Shown: positions 44,490 through 55,249, numbered from the stretch's first letter. The stretch is 64,000 bases of DNA from Simmondsia chinensis (GCA_018398585.1 JAGTTD010000022.1:12873501-12937500); one strand, 5' to 3'. Notes: a model not told the origin generated them from the letters alone. A program made the numbers and translations.

Positions 44490-46046
44490 CTAGTGAGAAT
44501 GCTGCATTGCCTGATGATAATGTTCTGGTTCCTCATAAGATGAAAGGGAAACAGAGAAAGCACGAAAGGAGGGGGAAAGATTGTGATAGCTAACATACTT
44601 AGCTAAGGGAGATGCAGTGGGAGAAGAAGTAGAAGTGGAGGGGGAAGTGGAAGTAGAGTTGGAAAGGAGATCACAATAATAATCTATAAGATAATCAGGA
44701 GGATGAAGAGACCTATTGGACTGTCTGGGAGCAGGAGGAGGAACAGACTGATGTGATGCATCATGATCAGAGAGGGGAACAGAGGTATTTTGTGCACTAG
44801 TGGACTGGGAAGGAGGTGAATAGGAGTTATTTTTCTCACCAGAAAGACCATTTGGGGGCGGGGAAGGGGCTAGAGGGTTGTTTACTTGTGCACTGGGTAA
44901 AGGACCATCATCATTGGGAAGAACATGTGATAAAGGAAGAGAAGATGGGACAATGTAAGAAGTACTAGGCATGTCCTCTTGAATAGTAGAGGACCTAGGA
45001 AAAGCAATATGAGCAAATGGGTCTCCAGGTGATGGCATAGTCTTAAAAGGGAAAATATTCTGATGGAAGACCACATCCTTAGAAATGAAAATTTCATGTT
45101 TCTGAAGATCAAACAGCTTGTATCCTTTTACTCCTAAAGGAAACCCAAGAAATATACAAATCCTAGCTCTAGGTGAAAATTTATGGTGTTGAGATTGTAA
45201 GGTAGAGGCAAAGCACAAGCATCGAAAGGCCTTCAAATGAGCATATTCTGGGTTCCTTTTATGTAGGAGTTCATAAGGGGTTTTTTTATTGACGATACGA
45301 GAAGGCAGTCTATTGATAATATGTATGGTACTGAGAATGCATTCACTCCATAAGTAGAGAGGGGTGTTGGCTTGAAAATGAAGGGCACGAGCAACACTCA
45401 ATATTTGTTGATGTTTTCTCTCAACAACTAAATTCTGTTGTGGTCTTTCTATGTTGGAATGTTGCTGAATAATTCAATGAGTTTGATAGAAGTCGTGCAT
45501 TTGAAATTCTTTCCCATTATCACTTCTAATGCATTTGATATTGGTTTTGAATTGATTGGCAACATAAGCATGGAAACTAGGGATTAACCGGGAAACATCA
45601 GATTTCAACCTCATCATATACACCAAAGTAGTACGATTACAATCATCCACTATGGTAAGAAAATATCTGAAATCATTGATAGATTTGACATGAAAGGGTC
45701 TCCAAATGTCACAATGTACAATATTAAAGAGATGAGGGGAACAATTATTGTTTGAAGAGAAAGGTAAATGTTTTTGTTTAGCTAAAGGACAAACTAAACA
45801 AGGAGAATCTGAGACATTATTGAAAACATCAGGAATAAACTTCTCTAATGCTTGCATCTTGCCTTTGGAAGGATGTCCTAGACAAAGATGCCATATGCTG
45901 GGAATAGCAACAGGGCGAAAATCTGGTATTTCAGTTGGGATGGACGACGATGCACCACAAACAGCTGCCAGCCCAGTTTCTAGCACTAAGACAAAGAGAT
46001 CAACACATCTCTTACCCACTCTAATTGTACTCGATTGGGTGAGGTC
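44490..46046 (-). pseudogene. Copia-3 integrase region
   Basis: Minus strand. The GAG_pre-integrase block (WHLCLGHPSKGKMQAL, CLVCPLAKQKHLPF) is followed by the integrase core. Catalytic Asp is in IVHCDIW and in CIRSDNGKEF. A single stop at 45474 follows FYQTH, and the frame then resumes through ERKHQQILSVARALHFQ and the C-terminal FRCLCFAST, ISKDVVFHQNIFPF (44490-45401). A Ser/Pro-rich linker leads to RT. Confidence 0.85.
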
Positions 46047-47558
46047 CTATATGACACAAGATTCTTGGGTAAATGTATAGGAAACATTATGAGACTTGCA
46101 CAATTGGCCAACAGATAAAAGATTATATTTGAAGTTAGGCAAGAAAAGCACATCAGTTAGAGTTAAATCAGGGCTAATCTTTATAGTTCCTTTGTGACTA
46201 ACAGGAGTGGAAAATCCATTTGGTAGAACAACGTTTCCTTCTATTGTATGAGTGAGTTTGGAGAATAAAAGGATATTACCAGACATGTGATGTGATGCCC
46301 CAGGGTCAATAATCCCTGAATTGACAAAGAAATCATGAGTAGTTATTGTAGAAGCAAGGGAATGGAAAGAAGCAAATGATTTTATACCTATCAATGAGAG
46401 AGGATAGTTAGGAACATTATCAAGTTTGACAAGTGCTGATTCCTTACTGATGTTTCCCATGGAAGACCCAGCCATATGTCCATTGAGCAACGAAAGAAGC
46501 TGTTGACATTGCTCCGAAGTCACTGACAGCAAGGCCGAACCCCTTTCCTGTGATTCCATGGAGTTATTCCGCGAACGCTTCACAGCAGTGATCCCTTTTT
46601 CCTTTGGTTTGTAACCAGGGGGATATCCATGCAACTTGAAGCACTTGTCAATGGTGTGGCCTGTCATTCCACAATTAGTGCAGTAAGGATGCTCCTTTTT
46701 GTACTGTGTACCTCCTCCCTTTCCATTCTCAATCTTGTCTAACATTGCAACACTTTCAATTGGAGGAGGAAGTTGAGATTTCATGTTATTTATCTCATTC
46801 TGTGCTTCCTGTTGAGTTATTTTTGAAAACACTACATTGCTTGGAGGCAAAGGCTCCATTAGAAGGATCTGGCCCTTTACAAAGGTATAGCAATCATTGA
46901 GTCCCATAAGAAAGGTCATGATGTAATCCTCTCGATAGCTCTCATGAATTGATTGAACACACTTGCATCCTTTTACACCACATGCACATGGACCTATGGT
47001 TTTAAGACCAATGAATTCATCCCATAAAGACTTCAGTTTTGCAAAGTATGCTGTTACATCCATCGTTCCTTGTTTTAGGTCAGAAATAGCTCGGTTAAGC
47101 TGGAAAACACGTGGGCTGTTCCTTTCTGAATATTGTTCCTTAATGTCAGCCCACATTTCGGCGGACGAAGAAGCACTAGCAATACTAGTACCAAATTTAG
47201 CAGAATCAAAGTTAGTAATCCAAGAAATGATCATAGAATCACTTCTATGCCATAACTCAAAAATCGGATCATCCTCTTCTGGTTCCGGAATCTCTCCAGT
47301 TATGAACCCTAGCTTATTCTTCGATCGAAGATCATTCTTCATCGATTTAGTCTAAGTATTGTAATTCGATGGGCCGATTAGAGGTTGAGTAACAAGAATC
47401 ATATCAGGACCATCACTGTTGCTAAGGAAATACGAAGATGCATATGGATCCTCAAATGGTATAGGATGCGAACTCGATGAACTCCTCTGATGTGCTCTAT
47501 TACGATTTCCTGGTGTTCTGATCACCTCTTCGATACTTTCTAACCTAGTGCTCGCCAT
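46047..47558 (-). pseudogene. Copia-3 gag-protease (one premature stop in gag)
   Basis: Minus strand from the ATG at 47558 (MASTRLESIEEV). The gag block runs GFITGEIPEPEEDDPIFELW, NSPRVFQLNRAISDLKQG, YFAKLKSLWDEF and GLNDCYTFVKGQIL, the UBN2 type. A CCHC knuckle CTNCGMTGHTIDKC followed by FKLHGYPPGYKPK marks the nucleocapsid. The protease motif DPGASHHMSGN has DPG in place of the usual DSG. A TAG (47352-47354), probably from TGG or CAG, splits gag after 68 codons, and another TAG (46047-46049) closes the frame after QESCVI. Otherwise the 1.5 kb is open. Confidence 0.88.
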
Positions 47559-47640
47559 TAGGTTTTAGGGTGAAGATGATGTGAGATCAGACAAGAGTGA
47601 AGGAGATCTGAGAGGAAGCTTACAGCGGACGAGAGCTCTA

Positions 47641-47876
47641 GAGCTCTGATACCATATTAGATATCAGGCGTCATTGCATGCTACAGTATGAAAGAGAGAG
47701 AAAGAAGAGAGAGAGAGAGAGAGAGAAAATGGAGGCAAAATGTGGCTTTTGATGATTACTTTCATTAACTAACTAACTAAAAAGCAAAAGCAAAATATAT
47801 ATATATTTACATGGCAGAAGAAAGACCAACTAAAAGGATCTTTACATGATATTAATATCTTGAGAAATCTATATAT
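47641..47876 (-). mobile_element. 5' LTR and PBS of Copia-3
   Basis: PBS TGGTATCAGAGCTC on the minus strand (47641-47654), a perfect initiator tRNA-Met type. LTR about 47655-47876. Its outer end runs into an (AT)n repeat, so the boundary is approximate. A deletion of about 75 bp relative to the other LTR is bounded by AACTAA microhomology. Confidence 0.85.
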
Positions 47877-48496
47877 ATATATATATATATAACGTTTTTA
47901 TGTAATTGATATTTGGATTGTATATTTTTTAAATATTTATAATATTACTTTTTGTTCTTACTCTTGTTAGAAAACACAACTAAAACACAACAAGAAAATA
48001 AAATCAATTTAGTCTAAAATGTCTACATCACATAATTGAAAGATATTTTATTATTTAAAAGTTTTACAAAAATTTCTTTTTTCTGATTTTCACATTAATC
48101 TCTCAAACCACCAAAATAGGTCTGGACCAAAATTAGGCTCCAGTCAACGAGCACCAGCTAGTCTATATTCGATCCTTCATTACATGGACTTGGCCCATAA
48201 TAGCACAAGACCGGAGCTACATGCAACAAGCCCAAAAACTCCGTATATAATTATGAAGGAATTTATTTATTTATTTTTTCCTCCTGGTATCACATTGTCA
48301 TCCTGAATTTAAGGTAAGAAGTCACGTGATAGAAGTTTGACTGGAAATCATTGATTGAATTTGAGAGATTCTAGGCCCTTCAATTAATCCTCTCTTGATC
48401 CTCTTTAAGCAAAATTAATTAAGGGTGTTTTTATTTTTATTTTCATTTGAATTTTCAAAGGATTTTATGAATATTTTTAAAAAATTTGCGTGCGAC
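47877..48496. other. AT-rich spacer
   Basis: (AT)n then unique AT-rich sequence. I see no gene or recognisable element. Confidence 0.5.
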
Positions 48497-48517
48497 ATTG
48501 TAAAATTAGAGAATTTA

Positions 48518-48715
48518 AGCGTGGCTAGGTGAGAGTAGTACCAGGATGGGTAATCTTATAGGAGTTTCTCGTGTTGTCAATCCTATATGGTTGGGAATTC
48601 TCGAAAACAGTCTCTCGGCAGGGTTATACCCTGACGAGGTAAGGTTGCGTACATGGACTCCTCTCAAACCCCGCTTATGCGAGAGCTCTTGAAGCACTGA
48701 GTCTGTTGTTGTTAT
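48518..48715 (+). mobile_element. 5S rRNA-derived SINE, copy 1 (5'-truncated)
   Basis: A 198-bp insertion between perfect 21-bp direct repeats (48497-48517 and 48716-48736, beginning ATTGTAAAATTAGAG). It opens AGCGTGGCTAGGTGAGAGTA, i.e. inside the 5S A-box region, and continues GTAGTACCAGGATGGGTAA, the 5S internal-element/C-box part. The body then reads GAAAACAGTCTCTC, GTAAGGTTGCGTACAT and GCGAGAGCTCTTGAAGCACTG, and the tail is GTTGTTGTT. Truncation at the A box should make it transcriptionally dead. Confidence 0.85.
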
Positions 48716-48736
48716 ATTGTAAAATTAGAGAATTTA

Positions 48737-49867
48737 TGTGGTTTTTAAAACATCTAAAATTTAGGTGATTTCCAATAAAAATTTCATTAATTTTTCTATA
48801 TAAGGAGGTGTTTAATTCTTCCCCACTTGCAAAGTGGTAAGTGGATTTTAAATTCCACCATGCAGTGCTAAAAAATTAAGCCGTCTAGTTATTGGCCAAA
48901 AAAAATTAATTAATACTAGCACAATACATTTTTTTTTAACCTAGCAAGTGCAGTGCTAAAGAAATTCATATAAGGCTAGTTTAGTATTTTTTTTTCATCA
49001 TTCTTCCTTAATTTAAAATAATATAATCTAACTTGCTAAATTTAGCTTCATTAATCCAAATTTATGTTATTCTACTTGTATCCAAAACAGCCACTTTTGT
49101 TTCACAACACTTTAAGCATAATTCTTTTAGAAAAACTTACCGAATAAGTCAGTTGTTTTCTATCAAGAAACCAACTATTATAAGAGTAGAAACTAATGAA
49201 TGAAGATTGGAGAATGATTTTAAATTCTAACTTATCCCATAAATAAATGCGCACTGGTTAAAATGTGGAGAGTGGATATGCCAACTTCATATCTTGTTCC
49301 GAAACAATATTGGCATTGAAATTGGAGGTAGTTGATATTCGAACTCGTAAGATCTGTTGGTAAAAAAAATTATATATTATATCAAAGAGTTTTTTGGGGG
49401 AAAAAGAAGTACATGAAGTAGTTAAATTTTAAAACATAGATTTTTCTTTCACTAATTAGCGAGAAAAAAATTGCAATACAAAGGCCCGCATCTCGCGAAG
49501 GAAATCCAAAGGGCACATACAAAGTGTGGAAAATGGAAAATAACATGAAGATATACTATATTATTTATTATAGTGTATTTTGTATTTCTTCACCTTTATG
49601 TATACTAATTTACTATACACTTGTACTTTATTTTCTCCTATAATGTATATAGCGCTTCGTATCTCCTGAGTGGGTATGTTTTCCTCCATTCTACATTATA
49701 TATGGCATGATTCCTATGTGAGGGTGAAAGTGTGAGAGGGAACATTTTGCATTACTCATTTGGCTGCTGACGTTACTAATAAGAAAATTGTTATTTTCTT
49801 TTACATTTAAAAATTGATTAATTTGTATACGACAAATTACATATTAGTATTTTAAAATTTTGTGCAT
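48737..49867. other. AT-rich spacer
   Basis: Unique AT-rich DNA without coding signal on either strand that I can recognise. Confidence 0.5.
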
Positions 49868-49870
49868 TAA

Positions 49871-50207
49871 TTAACTTTTTACTCCATAAACTTTGTGACT
49901 TAATTTTATAGTACAAAAGTATTATGCTTAAGGATCATCACAAGATCGAAAGTGTAGAGAGAATGAGATAGGAAGAGAATTGAGAGTTAGAAATGAGAAG
50001 AGAATATCATTTATACATGCCCAAGATTTACACCTTAGTTTCCTACTTATACTCAGCTAACAACTTTTTATCTACAACTAATTAACTCTTTAATTCCAAC
50101 TAACTTTTTCGCCACTACTATATTCAATTACATGTACATCTGCTTCATAATTGAATATCCTATTCAATTGACTTTTTACTCCTTAAACTTTGTGACTTCA
50201 TTTTATA
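49871..50207. repeat. 40-bp direct repeats flanking a possible LTR remnant
   Basis: A 40-bp string starting TTAACTTTTTACTCCATAAA (49871-49910) recurs at 50168-50207 with about three mismatches. The 257 bp between, read on the minus strand, resembles a Copia LTR 3' part (CTCTCAATTCTCTTCC, ACACTTTCGATCTTGTG). It could be a solo-LTR remnant inside a local duplication. Confidence 0.4.
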
Positions 50208-50555
50208 ATAAAAGTTACATAAATTTAATAAAATGTGCTAAATAATGGTGAAGAGCGTAAAACTTGCCATCATTTGTTGATAATCACATTAGCCTGCTAT
50301 TTTTCTTTTCCCATACACGACCTACAATGTTATGATATTGTCCATGTAAAAGTGTTTTGGATAAGAGGTCTATTTTCCATCATTTCACACCGTTATTTAG
50401 ATTGTTTTATTAATTCAATTTTAATTTTATATTAAAATATTATTTCACATTATTCGCAAACTTGGAAAACAATATGTCAAATTTCAAATTATTAATGTCT
50501 AATTTACGTTAAAAAAAATTGATTGATTTTGTGGAATATGGTATAAAGTTTATTT

Positions 50556-50795
50556 AAGAGGGCTCCAACACGTTATCACTAGATCCCATGAAAACTCCGA
50601 AGTTAAGCGTGCTTGGGCGAGAGTAGTACCAGGATAGGTGACCTCCTGGGAAGTCCTCACCCTCAGGTTGGAAGTATTGGAAAACAGCCTCTCTTCAGGT
50701 TAACACCCTGAAGGGGGAAGGCTGAGTACATCCGCCCCTCCCCCTCCAGACCCTGCGCAGGCGGGAGCCCTTATGGCATTGGGTATGTTCCTTCC
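50556..50795 (+). mobile_element. 5S rRNA-derived SINE, copy 2 (near full-length)
   Basis: A 240-bp insertion between 19-bp direct repeats (50537-50555 and 50796-50814, 18/19 identical, ending ATAAAGTTTATTT). The 5' half is 5S rRNA-like: GATCCCATGAAAACTCCGAA, GTTAAGCGTGCTTGGGCGAG, AGTAGTACCAGGATAGGTGA, CCTCCTGGGAAGTCCTC. This covers the A box, intermediate element and C box of the internal 5S promoter (about 50583-50669). The 3' half reads GGAAAACAGCCTCTC, AAGGCTGAGTACATC, CCCTCCAGACCCTGCGC and GCGGGAGCCCTTATGGCATTG, like the body of Au-type plant SINEs. The tail is short and not poly-A. Confidence 0.9.
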
Positions 50796-50814
50796 TATGG
50801 AATAAAGTTTATTT

Positions 50815-52324
50815 CAACGGCTGCATTGGGTGGTGGACTTCAACCGACTAAACCGTAAGATCAACATGTGACCCTCGTACTTCTCATTTGTAAGAGTTTA
50901 ATTATATTAATTTCATTGGTTGATCTTATTTTTTATATTTTGATATTTTTTTTTATCTCATTCGGAAATAACTTATCTAAAGGGTGGGGTAAGTTGTGTA
51001 TAACTTACCTTTTTAAATCTTGTTTTAATGGAGGCTTTTTCGAGACACTGGGTTGTGACTATTGTTATATTCTTTTACAATATTATTTAATATAAATTAC
51101 CCTAACATTGATTTAGCATTTTTTTGTGTAGCTAGCTCCATTTTATATTGGCTAAAATTATGACAAATGTTGCCCATTAAAAGAACTGTACGGATGCTAC
51201 AAATACCCATTTGAATTTTGGATCTATTTTGTTTTGTACTTTTTTCCATTATAGGAAATTCATAAGTCTCATTATTCGACAATATCTAGGTCCAAAATTT
51301 ATCTTCCCAAAAGACAAAATTGACTAACACATTTTCATATTTTCAGATTGTACATAACATTCATTTAGAAGCTTTTCTTTTTCTTTTTTTTTTTTTTGCA
51401 ATTAAAAAGAGTAGATCCTCGTTAGTAGATCCTCGTTAATATAGGAGGAAATCTTTTGAAGTTACAAGAACCATCCATTTAAAAATTCTTTAAAGTAGAA
51501 TGAAGTCAGTTAAGGCCAATAGTCTGATGAGCGACTAAGTATGTTTGATAAGAGAGAAATAGAGTAAATATTGACACAGAAGCATGTAAAATAAGAAGAC
51601 GGGCACAATACAGTGATAAAAGGAATATCTCTTAGGAAGGATGTTGAGGACTCTGTGCGTGAGTTTAGTAAAAATTTCACATTGGAGCTGTGAAGAGAAG
51701 ATACCAACGTATAAGCTTTTTGAGTTATTCTAGCTATTGTCTATTAGATTTAAGATGGAACCTCATATGAGCTTATATACAGATTTTATATATGCTGATT
51801 TGGACAAGTCTAAGGTCCAATGAAATTTTACAAGAGAAAATAGAAAGAGTGAGGGCGCTCTAACTAATGAGCTCTGCCAGATAGAGCAAGTCTCTATTTT
51901 CTTGTTTTCGTTTATGTATTCTTTAAGTGGTAAAGAGGCATCTGGAGATGAGATTAATTATATTTTCAAATTAACATTATAAATGATCAAATTAATTATA
52001 TTTTCAATAAAAAAAAATAATGCAATGGATAACACAATAACTAGAAATATGATATAACAAATGTTATAAATCTACTCAATTTTATTTTTGGGGATTTTAG
52101 CCATTAAACACGAGAATAAAAATTTTGAGTAGATCTAGTGATGAGATTCTAGCATGCTCTCATTATTGATTCACATGCTGAGATCTTAAAACAATGTACA
52201 AGAAGTTATTATCACCGTTGACCCTAAAATCTTTATACTCTTATATAGTTATTATATTAATACTAAGTTTTTCAACTTTCTACATTTTCTCATTTTTCTT
52301 TAAAATAGTAAGCAGATACCGTGT
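50815..52324. other. AT-rich spacer with minor remnants
   Basis: No gene recognised. Contains a 14-bp tandem pair GTAGATCCTCGTTA (51413-51440). On the minus strand at about 51855-51895 there is a tRNA-5'-half-like string (GAGCTCATTAGTTAGAGCGC) that may be a SINE fossil. Confidence 0.4.
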
Positions 52325-52762
52325 TGATGCAACACATAGATCAAAATAAACGGGGAATGGAAAGGTTTATCTGTCTTCCTTTAATTTCTATTACTAAAGT
52401 AATAAGAAACAAAGAGAAAAAATAAAAACTCAAATTCTTACAACTCGAGAATATGAGAAAACTCTAGAAAATAATGAAAATATCTATGAATTGAATTAAA
52501 AACCCTAGGCTCTTCTTCCTTAAACATAGGAGTAATTCATCTAAATTAAAAGACTTAAAATCAAAAGGGTAAATACACAAGTAAATAATAATTATCTAAA
52601 ACTACTAATAATTATCTCAGAATCTAATAACTAAACAACCTAATAGATGTCAATCTCCTCAGGTCTTTATCCAGCATTTCCTATCAACTCGTCAGGTAGG
52701 GAATACTCACCAATCCTGCCAAGCTGCCAAGCCCATCTACCATCTACCTATGGGTTGCATCA
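52325..52762 (-). mobile_element. 3' LTR of deletion-derivative Gypsy
   Basis: 438-bp repeat matching 54517-54950. The ends are TGATGCA...TGCATCA. On the minus strand the pol tail and a purine tract (ACGGAGAA) lead directly into it. Confidence 0.88.
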
Positions 52763-54502
52763 TTCTCCGTGTTGGAGAGAATTCGTCCTTGAATTCGCCA
52801 ATGGATCATGTGGATCACCCTGTCCAAGACATGTTCCCGTACGCTCGTCCTCGATCTCGTCAAGCTCGTCCATACATGGATTGTTGACCCAACTCGCCAA
52901 GACACGAGTTGTATCCCATCTCACCAAGATGTGGGCTCCATTGATATGGGCACCATCTCGCTCTTGCCAGCTTCTTTGGCATTCAAGGCGCCAGTCTGGA
53001 AAACAGGTTTTTGGGCTTCCACCGAACGTGGTGCTTCATCCTTCTTAGGCAACCAAATTATTCTTGTGCCTTCAAACATGAAGCTAGGTGTTCTTCCTTC
53101 CATCATGGATAGTGCCCCTATCAAATTGTTATGGTTAGAGTATAATCGAGTCGAGCCAAGCCGAGTATCTCAGTACTTAGCTCAACTCAAGTACTCGTTT
53201 ATTGTGCTTATGAACTTTCAAAAAATTAGCTCCATTATAATATTATTCCATACAATCAAGTATTAGTTATACTCAATTTGAATACTTAGTTATTGGTCGT
53301 ACTATATTTTAACATATACAACCCTAAGTCACCAATATATTAATGGCAAATATGCATCAAAACCTAAGTTCAAAAAATACAAGCAAACTAAATACAAGTT
53401 CTTTCACTCCACCACAAATGTAACATGTCATCTTTTACAAGAAATTCAATCTTTTTTCTTTGATTCTACTATTAATGTTACAAGCCATCCATTTCAAAAG
53501 AAAATAATACACAAGAACTACTTTATACAAGTCAAGTACCGATTTGGGTATCAAGTCAAGTATTTAATCGAGTATCGAGCCGAGTAGTTCACTACTTGAT
53601 TCGTACTCTTTTATTAGTCGAGTATCCTTTAATACTCGAACTAGAACTCGGTTAATTTGAGTTCGAGTTGAGTTTTATTTGAGCTATTCACGAGCCACTC
53701 GTGAGTGGCTTGGATTATTTACACCCCTAGCCATGGTCGTCCAAAAAACAAGTGACACGCATCCATGGTGACCAGATCACAACATACCACATCCGGGTAT
53801 TTTTCCCCTATTGAAAAGCTAACCAGACAATGTTTTGATATGGTTACCTGGTTCCCATCCTCGAGCGATGATAACTTGTAAGGCTTCGGATGCTCCTCCA
53901 TCTTCAATCCTAGCTTCTGGACTGCTTCCTGGAAGATGGCGGTCTCACAACTTCTGGAATCAATGACTAAGCGATCGTGCATGTTGCCTCGGAGATGTTG
54001 TTTTGAAGCCAATCATCTCCTTCTGCTTCCTTAGCCATGAAGCTAACTCGCTAGACCACTAATAAACGACCCTCATCACCCGCAACCTCCTCTTCGCCAA
54101 GTGAAGCCAGCTTGCCCTAAGCTTCTTCTGTCACTACCATGCTATCATTAACAAACTCCGGAATATCAAGCACAGAATCCACCTCTAATCACCTAAACAA
54201 TCAGAAGCTCCACTAATCGGCCGAGCCCCTCGCACGCTCAATCAATGGTCTTCAACCTCCGGAAACGGATTGTGGAAACTCTCGTCTGTATCTTCCTCTC
54301 TGCCCCGTACCGATGGGTTTTGAGGATGAGCTACCGGTGTTTAGTTGGGATTCGCCCCCAATTGAACCAAACACTGCTCAATTCGCCTTTCGCATCTATC
54401 TCCTCGAGTCTCCTTTCAGTATGTCATTGAAAATCACTTTCATATAAGGCTCCGACGATGGCGTACCTCTGTTGCCCATGGGCATCTTAGAAACCGTTCT
54501 TA
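52763..54502 (-). pseudogene. deletion-derivative Gypsy interior (protease plus pol C-terminus)
   Basis: Minus strand. The protease-like block (53719-54012) reads LVIDSRSCETAIFQEAVQKL, then HPKPYKLSSLEDGNQVTISK and MDACHLFFGRPW. The active-site DSG is DSR. After the hAT MITE it resumes with TPSFMFEGTRIIWLPKKDEA, then jumps to the pol C-terminal MDELDEIEDERTGTC and DPHDPLANSRTNSLQHGE, ending at the polypurine tract. RT, RNase H and integrase are missing. The remnant is therefore a non-autonomous internal-deletion form. Gag traces lie at 54030-54490. Confidence 0.75.
53136..53729. mobile_element. hAT-type MITE in the Gypsy derivative
   Basis: 594 bp. The right end, reverse-complemented, begins TAGGGGTGTAAATAATCC, and the left end TAGAGTATAATCGAG is a worn version. 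Subterminal repeats of CGAGCCGAG/CGAGTA type are typical of these MITEs. Eight-base flanks GTTATGGT (53128-53135) and GCCATGGT (53730-53737) match 6/8, with both differences C-to-T. That fits an 8-bp hAT target duplication. Confidence 0.75.
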
Positions 54503-54950
54503 GCTCTGATACCAATTGATGCAGTACGTAGATGACGGGAAACGGGAAGGTTCAACAACCTTTCTTTAATTTCTATTACTAAAGCAATAAGAAATAAAGA
54601 GGAAAAATAGTAACTCAAATTCTCACAACCCGAGAATAGAAGAAAACTCTAGAATATAACGAAAATATCTATGAATTGCATTAAAACCCTAGGCTTCTCT
54701 TCCTTAAATAGATGAGCTAATTCATCTAAATTAAAAGACTTAAAATTAAAAGGATAAATACAAAAATAAATAATAATTATCTAAAATAACTAATAATTAT
54801 CTCATAATCTAATAACCAAGTAACCTAATAGATGTCAATTTCCTCAAGTATTTATCCAGCCGTGTCTCCTATCAACTCTCCAAGTAGAGAATGCTCGCCA
54901 AGCCTGCTAGGTCGTTAAGCCCATCCACCATCTACTTATGGGCCGCATCA
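54503..54950 (-). mobile_element. 5' LTR and PBS of deletion-derivative Gypsy
   Basis: PBS TGGTATCAGAGC on the minus strand (54503-54514) lies two bases from the LTR (54517-54950, 434 bp). Outer flanking pentamers of the two LTRs (CGTGT and GCTTT) do not match, so the target duplication is lost or the LTRs recombined. Confidence 0.85.
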
Positions 54951-55069
54951 GCTTTAAGCTCATCTCTGACGAACGCAGGATCCTAAGGCATTGACACAAA
55001 TGAGAGAGAGGAGGGCTCTATCCCACACGGATGAACTTGAACACAAGAACCTCAAATTTGCAAGTCAAT

Positions 55070-55249
55070 CTACAGGTCCATTAGCTTCCTGATAGCAATG
55101 GTTGAAATCGATCCGAGCACACTAATGGCAATGATACGGATATCTTCCACAACAGTGAGGATGTTCATCAGAGATGCGTACATACCCCTAATAGCCTTGA
55201 AGATGTCCACATTTATTTCATTTGCCAACTCCAAATTTTGGAACATTAG
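55070..55249 (-). pseudogene. exon-like fragment of an unrecognised gene
   Basis: On the minus strand a long T-rich tract and TTTCATTAG form a good splice acceptor (55250-55280). They are followed by 59 open codons and a TAG (55070-55072). The peptide includes ANEINVDIFKAIRGMYASLM, then ILTVVEDIRIIAISVLGSI, with a hydrophobic stretch near its end. The base composition is clearly less AT-rich than the surroundings. Upstream exons are not seen, because TIR elements begin 54 bp further on. I do not recognise the family. It may be a gene fragment or a last exon. Confidence 0.45.

Noticed and set aside
50583..50669. Functional 5S rRNA gene
   Set aside because: Only about 85 of the roughly 120 bp match well, the 5' part is degraded, there is no tandem array and no T-run terminator. 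The unit is embedded in a duplication-flanked insertion.
50556..50795. Cassandra TRIM LTR
   Set aside because: No paired LTR, PBS or polypurine tract, and the flanking duplication is 19 bp instead of 5 bp. The copy at 48518 behaves the same way, with 21 bp.
51855..51895. tRNA gene on the minus strand
   Set aside because: Only a D-arm/A-box-like string is present. No anticodon stem, T arm or acceptor pairing could be found.
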